From Proteus columbae (GTDB lineage: Bacteria; Pseudomonadota; Gammaproteobacteria; Enterobacterales; Enterobacteriaceae): a stretch of 64,000 bases of DNA. The DNA lies in assembly GCF_009914335.1 (NCBI RefSeq), contig NZ_CP043925.1, positions 4,030,001 through 4,094,000 on the forward strand. The letters run 5' to 3'. Made by a program: the position numbers and the translations under genes. Of the stretch, positions 31,348 through 37,874 are shown in pieces. The notes under the pieces were generated by a model. It saw only the letters and a program-made list of their open reading frames with translations, was not told the DNA's origin and did no database searches. Within the stretch, counting starts at the first letter, position 1. Each line of letters begins with the position of its first letter.

Positions 31348-31797
31348 CTAGTTGTAAGACTTAAACAGGGATTGGTTACCTGATTTATCAAAGGCAATCA
31401 CTTGGTAAGGCTCTTTGTAATCACCTGCATACATACCTAAACTTCCCGCTGGCATACCTGCAACGGCAATACCTGATTTAGATTTATCTACTAAGTCGAT
31501 ATTTTTTAAACTATCAACGGGGATATGTCCTACTAAATCTTTACCTTGGTAAGTCGCAAAGTGGCAACTTAATAAATTATTGGGTACACCGGCTTGTTGA
31601 TATTTCTGCATTAACTCTGTCTCTGAAACAATATTCACTTTAACATTGAAGCCTGCTTCTTTTACGCCATCAGCCCATAACGTACAGCATCCACAACTGT
31701 CAGTTTTATAAACCTCAACAACATTATGATTAGATGCATAAGCCGTGCTTGTAAAAGCGGAGATTGCAATAATAGAAGGCAGTAATAATTTTTTCAT
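31348..31797 (-). CDS. Periplasmic DUF411 protein, probable copper/metal binding
   Basis: 149 residues with a signal peptide (cleavage near Ala21) and the DUF411 core: VEVYKTDSCGCCTLW with the CGCC metal-binding pair at 35-38, then CHFATY, VAGMPAGSLGM and PYQVIAFDK. Members are found in copper and silver resistance loci and probably bind metal in the periplasm; the exact role is not known. Monocistronic. The promoter at 31830-31860 has the 19-bp spacer of MerR-family control and a CueR-like dyad, which fits copper induction. Confidence 0.85.
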   Translation of the reverse strand: MKKLLLPSIIAISAFTSTAYASNHNVVEVYKTDSCGCCTLWADGVKEAGFNVKVNIVSETELMQKYQQAGVPNNLLSCHFATYQGKDLVGHIPVDSLKNIDLVDKSKSGIAVAGMPAGSLGMYAGDYKEPYQVIAFDKSGNQSLFKSYN

Positions 31798-31829
31798 TGT
31801 TTATTCCTTTCACTAAATTGATAGATGAA

Positions 31830-31860
31830 ACAATAATCTTTACCCTTACTGGAAGGTCAA
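31830..31860 (-). promoter_or_regulatory. CueR-like (MerR-family) promoter of the DUF411 gene
   Basis: On the minus strand: -35 TTGACC (31855-31860), spacer of exactly 19 bp, -10 TATTGT (31830-31835). The spacer carries CCTTCC, then AAGGGT. A 19-bp spacer with an internal dyad is the hallmark of MerR-type activation, and the CCTTCC/AAGG words resemble CueR operators (ACCTTCC...GGAAGGT). Confidence 0.6.
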
Positions 31861-31981
31861 TTTAATTAAGGTATAAACGCGTAGAGTTTTGTAAAAAAAT
31901 ATTTATAGAAAACAAAGATATAAATAATACTTTGCTTATCCTTTTTTGATGTTTTTCGAGAATATGACTTGATATAAGAAG

Positions 31982-32005
31982 AAAAAAAGCCTGCATAGCA
32001 GGCTT
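31982..32005 (-). terminator. Intrinsic terminator of the 21-codon ORF
   Basis: On the minus strand AAGCCTGC-TAT-GCAGGCTT followed by a run of T. It begins at the stop codon of the small ORF at 32004-32069, so ORF and terminator form one short transcript. Confidence 0.85.
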
Positions 32006-32069
32006 AAAATGGAGAAAACAGGGTAAACGTAGAGTAGTTAGGATGTAAACGACTATGAGGGTATCTCAT
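32004..32069 (-). CDS. Candidate small protein gene, 21 aa, with own promoter and terminator
   Basis: MRYPHSRLHPNYSTFTLFSPF (21 residues; single-letter string split here as MRYPHSRLHP then NYSTFTLFSPF). AGAGGTG sits 9 bp before the ATG, a SoxR/MerR-type promoter lies 50 bp upstream, and a strong intrinsic terminator starts at the stop. It is too short to recognise by family. It may be a real small protein, a leader peptide, or chance within a small regulatory RNA of about 130 nt. Confidence 0.45.
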   Translation of the reverse strand: MRYPHSRLHPNYSTFTLFSPF

Positions 32070-32117
32070 AAGTTAAATCACCTCTTGCGAAGAGTGTTTG
32101 TGCTTTAACTTGGAATA

Positions 32118-32148
32118 ACTATAAACCTAAACTTAACTTGAGGTTAAA
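32118..32148 (-). promoter_or_regulatory. SoxR-like promoter facing the 21-codon ORF
   Basis: Minus strand: -35 TTTAAC (32143-32148), 19-bp spacer, -10 TATAGT (32118-32123). The spacer holds CCTCAAGTTAAGTTTAGG (32126-32143), which matches the SoxR box CCTCAAGTTAACTTGAGG at 16 of 18 positions. The long spacer and centred dyad are what SoxR or another MerR-family activator needs. Confidence 0.6.
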
Positions 32149-32216
32149 GCGGAGAAATTTGTATAAAAGATCCAATTTTATTGATGAAAATAAAATATAG
32201 AGAATATAAAAATAAA

Positions 32217-32246
32217 AAAGCCAATATTTTTCAATATATTGGCTTT
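32217..32246 (-). terminator. Terminator after ygiW
   Basis: On the minus strand AAAGCCAATAT pairs with ATATTGGCTTT, followed by TTTATTTTT, 50 bp after the ygiW stop. Confidence 0.85.
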
Positions 32247-32295
32247 AAAATAAATAGGTGTATTTTAAATTTAAAAACAAATTATTTGATGGCGA

Positions 32296-32700
32296 TTATT
32301 TGATAATAGTAATTTGTTTTACGTCGATCTCGGTACTTGTCCATTCTTTATCAACTTTACCTTCAATTCTGACGGTATTATCTGGTGTAACTGTTTGTCC
32401 ACGCCATCTTTTATTGTCGATATCTACATTGATACCGCCTGTGCTGTCTTCAAAAACGTATAGCTCATCACCAATTTTTTTGGTAATTTTACCCGTTAAA
32501 ATAACCCAAGTGTCATCAGAAAGATCTTTTGCTTTTGCAACAGAGGTTTCGCTAATTGAAGGACCTTTAAATCCTCCTTGATCTGCACTTGATTGAATAG
32601 TGCCTTGAGGAGAAACAAAACCACCATTATGAGATGTTGTATTGGCTTGAGATGCAAAGGCCAACGTACTACCAATTAATAATACAAGAATTTTTTTCAT
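32296..32700 (-). CDS. ygiW: YgiW-type periplasmic OB-fold stress protein
   Basis: 134 residues: signal peptide (1-19, FASQANT), a GGF-rich linker, and a BOF (bacterial OB-fold) domain from about residue 50 with the family string DDTWVILTGKI, LYVFEDSTGGINVDID, KRWRGQTVTP and KVDKEWTSTEIDVKQI, which lines up closely with E. coli YgiW. Members help tolerate peroxide, metals and cationic peptides (VisP in Salmonella). A single gene with its own terminator. Confidence 0.93.
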   Translation of the reverse strand: MKKILVLLIGSTLAFASQANTTSHNGGFVSPQGTIQSSADQGGFKGPSISETSVAKAKDLSDDTWVILTGKITKKIGDELYVFEDSTGGINVDIDNKRWRGQTVTPDNTVRIEGKVDKEWTSTEIDVKQITIIK

Positions 32701-33059
32701 ATCAAGCTCGCTTTTTGTTTAAAATATAGCTAAGTATAGTACTTATTTTATTTCAACTTCATGTATAAAACAGCATATAAAGGTAAATCTAGGTATTAAT
32801 ATATCAAATGATTGATATTACTATTTTAAAACTAGAGTTATATTTTATAGTGTTGTTTTTTTCAATATAAGCATCTATCACTAAATACATCTTTTCTTTA
32901 AGTTAAATCCTCTAGTTATTTCCCCTTTGGATCAGTGTAGACCGTTATTCAAAAATATACCTTGTAGGATCATTGTTTTTAGATGTATTACCTCTTATCA
33001 TCCAGCGCCTTCAAATTTTTTTTAATTTTCCCCTGTTATTTTTAGAGGTTTTAGGTTTT

Positions 33060-33623
33060 ATGACTAACGAACGCATTGCCAATCCGGGTCCATTAGGTTT
33101 AATGGGTTTTGGTATGACAACGATTTTGTTGAACATACATAATGCCGGTTTTTTCCCAGTAGTCTCAGTTATTATGAGTATGGGAATTTTTTATGGTGGG
33201 ATCGCACAAGTTATTGCTGGAATTTTTGAGTTCAAAAAAGGCAATACTTTTGGAGCCACTGCATTTACCTCTTACGGCTTCTTTTGGGTAACATTAGTAG
33301 GTATTTGGTTATTACCCGTGATGGGCTTAAGTGAACCCACAACACCTCTCTTTTTGGGTGTGTTTTTAGCGTTATGGGGAATTTTTACTTTTTTCATGTT
33401 TATTGGCACGTTAAAAGCCAATAGAGCACTCCAGTTTGTCTTTTTAAGTCTGACTATTTTATTTGCATTACTGGCGATAGGAAATATCACAGGTAATGCA
33501 CTGATTTTAAAAATTGCAGGTTTTGAAGGTATTATTTGTGGTGCCAGTGCTTTTTATCTTGCAATGGCTGAAGTATTAAATGAGATGTATGGCAGAACAA
33601 TACTGCCAATTGGTCACAAGTAA
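33060..33623 (+). CDS. satP: SatP acetate/succinate-proton symporter
   Basis: 187 residues (E. coli SatP 188) of the GPR1/FUN34/YaaH family with six membrane helices. The signature NPGPLGLMGFGMTTILLN starts at residue 7, and GTLKANRALQFVF and ILPIG at the end match E. coli. I start at the ATG at 33060; an in-frame ATG at 32973 would add a hydrophobic 29-residue extension not seen in the family. Takes up acetate and succinate. Confidence 0.94.
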   Translation: MTNERIANPGPLGLMGFGMTTILLNIHNAGFFPVVSVIMSMGIFYGGIAQVIAGIFEFKKGNTFGATAFTSYGFFWVTLVGIWLLPVMGLSEPTTPLFLGVFLALWGIFTFFMFIGTLKANRALQFVFLSLTILFALLAIGNITGNALILKIAGFEGIICGASAFYLAMAEVLNEMYGRTILPIGHK

Positions 33624-33634
33624 CCGCTTTATAC

Positions 33635-33658
33635 AGAAGTGGCTATTTAGCCACTTCT
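33635..33658. terminator. Shared bidirectional terminator between satP and rhomboid gene
   Basis: A perfect 11-bp palindrome, AGAAGTGGCTA-TT-TAGCCACTTCT. It starts 12 bp after satP and runs into the last codons of the convergent rhomboid gene, so those codons (VEVAK, stop) are also the terminator stem. Confidence 0.75.
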
Positions 33659-34227
33659 ACTACTTGGCTTTTACGGCGTATTAATTTTCTTGCACACCAT
33701 GCGTAAAGTAACCCTGCAACGACACCTGAAATATGTGATTCTGTTGATACACCTAATTGTCCCGGAATTAAGCCATAGGCCATTGATCCATAATAGAATA
33801 GAACAAAGAGTGCAATTACAATATCGATAATTTTATGTCGAGTAAAAGCGTGAGCAATAAGTAAAGACCATAACCCAAAAATCCACCCACTTGCACCAAC
33901 GTGAATAGCATTTCGTCCAAAAATCCAAACTAATAAACCACTTACGATAATAATAAATATACTGGATAGCACATATTCTCGTAGAGATTGTGTCATGGAT
34001 AAAAAGCTAAGAATAAGAAGCGGGAGTAGATTACTAAATAGATGGGACCAAGATCCATGAATGAAAGGTGCGATAAAAATACCAATTAAACCTTCACCCG
34101 TTCTTGGAACAATACCCCATTGAAAAAGAGATATGGGTAATAGTGAGTTAATAAGTTGAAGTAAGACTAATATGAGAGTTAACCCACCAAGAAAGGTGAG
34201 CCTTTTTTTAAACCAAACCTTATCCAT
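33643..34227 (-). CDS. Rhomboid-family intramembrane serine protease
   Basis: 194 residues with six hydrophobic helices. The catalytic Ser113 is in GASG (111-114), and the catalytic His165 is in TESHISG. HGSWSHLFSN (57-66) is the conserved helix-2 motif giving the oxyanion His and Asn. It is shorter than GlpG and lacks its cytoplasmic domain. Proteus and Providencia encode such a protein (AarA in Providencia, which activates TatA), but this sequence need not be AarA. Substrate unknown. Confidence 0.9.
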   Translation of the reverse strand: MDKVWFKKRLTFLGGLTLILVLLQLINSLLPISLFQWGIVPRTGEGLIGIFIAPFIHGSWSHLFSNLLPLLILSFLSMTQSLREYVLSSIFIIIVSGLLVWIFGRNAIHVGASGWIFGLWSLLIAHAFTRHKIIDIVIALFVLFYYGSMAYGLIPGQLGVSTESHISGVVAGLLYAWCARKLIRRKSQVVEVAK

Positions 34228-34274
34228 AACGTAGCCTTAATAATGTAATGACGTTGATAAAACGCTATAAATAG

Positions 34275-34310
34275 AAGAGCCTCTAATAAAAAGAAGAAAG
34301 GCTCTTTTTT
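34275..34310. terminator. Hairpin between nagK and the rhomboid gene
   Basis: AAGAGCC pairs with GGCTCTT around an 18-base A-rich loop. The T run is better on the plus strand, but the flanking genes read minus; it may still end nagK transcripts 5 bp after the stop. Confidence 0.5.
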
Positions 34311-34315
34311 ATTTA

Positions 34316-35227
34316 TTAGTCTAATAAATTAAGGCAAGCAGCTCCGCGAGCGCCACCTGCATCACCATGACGTGCTTTTTCTATTGCTGGAATTTGTGCA
34401 TTTCCATAGACACAGTGTGAGAGATATTCAGGTAATTGGTCATACAGTGCATTAAATTGCGATAATCCACCACCAATAACAATTAAATGTGGATCAAGTA
34501 CAGTAAGAATATTACTTAGATAAATCGCTAACACTTTCATATAACGATCAACGTGCTCTTCTGTTTTCTTATCTCCAGCATAGTATTGCTCAACAATATC
34601 AACGGCTCTTTTGGGAGTATGATTGAATGCCTTATACATACGTTCAAAACCACGACCAGATAAATAAGTTTCAAAACACGCTTTTTTACCACAACCGCAG
34701 ATGATTTTTGGCATTGTTTCGCCAATCACGTTATCTGCATCCACATTCAGATTCATATGACCGATTTCACCAGCAATCCCATTCTTGCCAGATAATACTT
34801 TGCCATCAATAACAAAACCGCCACCAACACCTGTGCCTAAAATAAGTCCAAGTACAGAAGGATGATGACGAAATTCGGGATCCCATGCTTCCGATAAGGC
34901 AAAGCAGTTAGCATCATTTTCAACTTTAACCGGTCTATTGAGTATATGTGCAAGATCATGAACCATTGGCTTGTATTTAGCAGCTGGAACATTAGTGGTA
35001 AATACCGTTCCTTCTTTTGCATTCACAATACCAGGAACACCAACTCCTACTTTTCCTTTACACCCTAATTCAATGTCAGCTTCTAAGGTCAGTTCCTTAA
35101 AAACATTCAATAACGCCTGATAATCATTTTTAGGTGTAGGAACACGTTTTTGCCATACTTGAGTCAGCTCTTTATCAAAAACGGCAAGCTCAATTTTTGT
35201 GCCGCCCATATCAAAACCATAATACAT
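34316..35227 (-). CDS. nagK: NagK, N-acetyl-D-glucosamine kinase
   Basis: A 303-residue ROK-family kinase (E. coli NagK 303) that phosphorylates GlcNAc recycled from the cell wall. MYYGFDMGGTKIELAVFD is the N-terminal phosphate loop, GLILGTGVGGGFVIDGK the sugar/ATP loop, and CGCGKKACFETYLSGRG the zinc-binding ROK motif. Ends RHGDAGGARGAA as in E. coli. No partner gene adjacent. Confidence 0.95.
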   Translation of the reverse strand: MYYGFDMGGTKIELAVFDKELTQVWQKRVPTPKNDYQALLNVFKELTLEADIELGCKGKVGVGVPGIVNAKEGTVFTTNVPAAKYKPMVHDLAHILNRPVKVENDANCFALSEAWDPEFRHHPSVLGLILGTGVGGGFVIDGKVLSGKNGIAGEIGHMNLNVDADNVIGETMPKIICGCGKKACFETYLSGRGFERMYKAFNHTPKRAVDIVEQYYAGDKKTEEHVDRYMKVLAIYLSNILTVLDPHLIVIGGGLSQFNALYDQLPEYLSHCVYGNAQIPAIEKARHGDAGGARGAACLNLLD

Positions 35228-35385
35228 ATCAGTCTCTTAATTATTCTGTAAATATTATTTATAGCAACGACAAGGTTGTCGTTACGTGGCCATTTCTATT
35301 TCAGTCAATACTTAAGTTATCTCTACTGCTTATATACACTAGGTTAAAGAAGCACAGTGATTGGTGACAGTTGAGTTTTCTTTAT

Positions 35386-35937
35386 CTATTGATTACTACT
35401 TTCAATCAAAACACTACGTACTTTCATTAGAGCAAAGCCTAATAAATTTAATCCATTCCAAAGAAGAGGATTGTTAATCTCATTGTCTTGCTCACTTAAA
35501 CCGACTCCCCATATTTTATCAACGGGGCTTGCCTCAACAAGCACACGATTGCCTGTTGAAATCAGAAATTTACCGAGTTCTTCATTTTGGGAAAACTTAG
35601 CGATATTGGCACGAATAACAATATCCATACGGTGTTGTTCCCAAATACCTTGGTCAAATCCTTTGACTTCTCTGCCTAATGCTTTTGCAGAGCCTGGGTT
35701 AGATGCAGTAATAATGCGCTTTCTGACTTCTATATCATTAAATAGCTTTGCTTTTTCAGCCATCATATAGTGCTCAGCGCTGGCATAACGCACATCATCT
35801 AATATAAAAGGTGCTGGATACCATTGGCTAAAGCAACTTTTTGCGATGTCATTACCTTTACTTTTGTGTCCCCAAAAGTAGATGTACTTTATTTTCTTTC
35901 CTGCACGAAATTCTTTTTTTAATTGTTCTAAATCCAT
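35386..35937 (-). CDS. NADAR-domain N-glycosidase-like protein
   Basis: 183 residues from the ATG at 35937 (the frame opens at 35988, but the family starts near MDLEQL). The NADAR core is visible: YIYFWGH, SQWYPAPF, ASAEHYMMAEKA, ASNPGSAKALGREV, W...R...NIAKFSQN. NADAR proteins are N-glycosidases; YbiA removes riboflavin intermediates and others reverse ADP-ribosylation of guanine. Which activity applies cannot be told. It lies next to a long AT-rich region and reads away from the cellulose locus. Confidence 0.88.
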   Translation of the reverse strand: MDLEQLKKEFRAGKKIKYIYFWGHKSKGNDIAKSCFSQWYPAPFILDDVRYASAEHYMMAEKAKLFNDIEVRKRIITASNPGSAKALGREVKGFDQGIWEQHRMDIVIRANIAKFSQNEELGKFLISTGNRVLVEASPVDKIWGVGLSEQDNEINNPLLWNGLNLLGFALMKVRSVLIESSNQ

Positions 35938-37304
35938 CTTTTTTCCCGTTATGTTGAATACTCCTAATTCACTTAATAAAGATAGCATAGAAGTAAAGAA
36001 GGATAGAGAGCCTTTTTGCTATTCTGCTTATAGGTGAAGCGATTCCGCTATTTTCAAATTATTCTTATTAAATTAATCTTAATTAGATTTGTTTTTACTG
36101 AATGATAAAAAAAATAGCGCTTAGATTACTAGGATTACTCTTAAAAAAATAGAAATAAAGAGTTTCTTTATTTCTATAATCACACAAAAAGATAATCTTA
36201 AAACGATACTACTTACTTGGTATAAAGATGTAGTTAATTAAGTATTTTTAATATAAAAAAGTACATTTATCGGTATTTATACTAATTGTTGGTATTTGTA
36301 ACTAATAAAATAGATATTATGTAATTAATTTAATAACTTAGGTTAGTTGAGATACTTGTTTTCATTGTTACATTTATTATTTGAACTAAATCACGCTTGT
36401 GTATTTGTTAAGCTAAATTAACAATATCATTTTATAGATAAAATATTACTTAAGTTAATTATTCTGGAGTACAGGTTATTCTTAGCGGTATTTACTATAA
36501 GTAAATAATAAAACTAATCATAGATTGATAATCTACTTTTGTCTTTTATTTTGATGTTTTTTTCTAAAACTTAACCAATACTGATGTGTTTTATTTTTTA
36601 TTAATAAAATAGAACGATCGTAATATGATAAAAAGCAATAAACACACTTTTTAGGTGTAAAAAAGGAGCCTATTTTGATGATGATCAATATGAATAAATA
36701 ATCATTTCTATTTTTATTTATTATTTTTTTAGTCTTTTTTGGAATAGAAAAAAGAGGATTTATTAAAATTGATCTTGATTGGCTCTTTGCTTTTTAGAAG
36801 AAATAATATCAATAAATAATTATTTTAGAATTTTATTTTTATAAAATTTATACAAATTGTTATTAATTAACTCTAGTTATTATCTGGTTTTTAAACCTGT
36901 TTTTTTAGGTAAAAAAGACGCTATTTTTGATAGTAATAATAAATATGAAATTAAGTAAAAGTACCCATTTTTATAAAGTGAAAATGAGTGGCGTTTTACT
37001 TTTTACACTTTTTTTGATGTTGTCTTTTTCATTAAAATAATTATACAATTTAATTTAAATAATCATTACTCCTAATTGGATGATGCTTATTTGTAATTAA
37101 ATAAATTAGTATTTATAAGATTATTTTACCCTACATAGTTGATGTTCATTAATTGATGATTTAATGAGAGTTTAAATATGAATTTATAGAGATATATTTT
37201 TAACTTATTGTGAAAATTATCTATAAGGTTCTCTCCTCCTTATTTTGGATGAGCATCAAATTATTGAACAAGGTTTAGAGTACTGTTATTAAAGGGGCCA
37301 CACT
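35938..37304. other. 1.3-kb AT-rich gene-poor region upstream of the cellulose locus
   Basis: No ORF above about 60 codons is credible. Visible structure: a perfect hairpin TAGAAATAAAG/CTTTATTTCTA at about 36148-36174; two imperfect copies of a 48-bp block at 36648-36694 and 36901-36949 sharing TTTTAGGT, AAAAAAG and TATTTTTGAT; and a 7-codon mini-ORF at 36678-36701 (MMINMNK) behind AAAGGAG inside the first copy. Such long AT tracts before surface-polymer operons often bind H-NS. I found no c-di-GMP riboswitch consensus. Confidence 0.5.
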
Positions 37305-37703
37305 ATGTATGATGATATTAGTAACCTAAAAGATAAGTTTCAGGAAGATGCCTTTGCTTTTCAAGAGTTTTCTTCCTCTAAAATACAAGATGTTGATAAT
37401 AAAATAGAACCAGTAGTTATAAATAAAGAAGATAATAATAAAATTAGTAATTTAAGTAATAATACGTTTTCTGAAACTTCACTTATAGTGAAAAACGAAC
37501 CAAAACAGCCTGTTACTTCATCGTCTATCCCTTCTTATCACCAGGATGCTTTAGTTGTTAAAGCAAAGAAAGACAATTTAATTAAGAGTAAGCAAAATTT
37601 GTTAGCAGATAATAAAATATTTGATAGCAAAGAAACTGATAGAGTTCATGCTCATGAAAATATATCACTAAAAGATATATTGTCATTTATTGCCTCTATC
37701 TAA
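37305..37703 (+). CDS. Possible BcsO/BcsP-like cellulose accessory protein
   Basis: 132 residues, hydrophilic, rich in Lys, Asn and Ser, no membrane segment. Only the first 25 residues look conserved: MYDDISNLKDKFQEDAF then AFQEF resembles the start of BcsP/BcsO proteins that precede bcs operons, which show a D-D-I-x-x-L...F-G...YQE pattern. The rest is low complexity. The ribosome site is AAAGGGG. First gene of the locus, 171 bp before bcsA. BcsP helps organise the cellulose synthase; the role here is inferred from position and the short motif. Confidence 0.55.
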   Translation: MYDDISNLKDKFQEDAFAFQEFSSSKIQDVDNKIEPVVINKEDNNKISNLSNNTFSETSLIVKNEPKQPVTSSSIPSYHQDALVVKAKKDNLIKSKQNLLADNKIFDSKETDRVHAHENISLKDILSFIASI

Positions 37704-37827
37704 TCTGAATAAGCAAAACTCTTTGTGTAAATAAATAATATTGACTGGTGTCAATCTTTAGCCATTGTTATTTTATTTTTTAAGATAGGTTTATTTCTTT
37801 TCGATATTTATTAATGTCGATAGGGTG

Positions 37828-37865
37828 CCTTTGTCTTAAGAAAAGATCTATGGCGATGACAAAGG
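37828..37865 (+). promoter_or_regulatory. Hairpin covering the bcsA ribosome site
   Basis: CCTTTGTC (37828-37835) pairs perfectly with GACAAAGG (37858-37865). The right arm contains AAAGG, the only ribosome-binding sequence of bcsA (ATG at 37875). A 10-codon ORF, 37850-37882 (MAMTKVWVYE), overlaps the bcsA start and would open the stem if translated. Confidence 0.5.
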
Positions 37866-37874
37866 TATGGGTTT

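Noticed and set aside
32258..32581. 107-residue ORF antisense to ygiW
   Set aside because: Shadow of a well-recognised gene; it crosses the ygiW terminator.
32973..33059. Hydrophobic 29-residue N-terminal extension of SatP
   Set aside because: An in-frame ATG exists, but the family begins at the later ATG and the extension is AT-rich upstream DNA with no good ribosome site.
37730..37874. A possible c-di-GMP riboswitch before bcsA
   Set aside because: Neither the GEMM-I nor GEMM-II conserved core can be found in the spacer; only a simple 8-bp stem is present.
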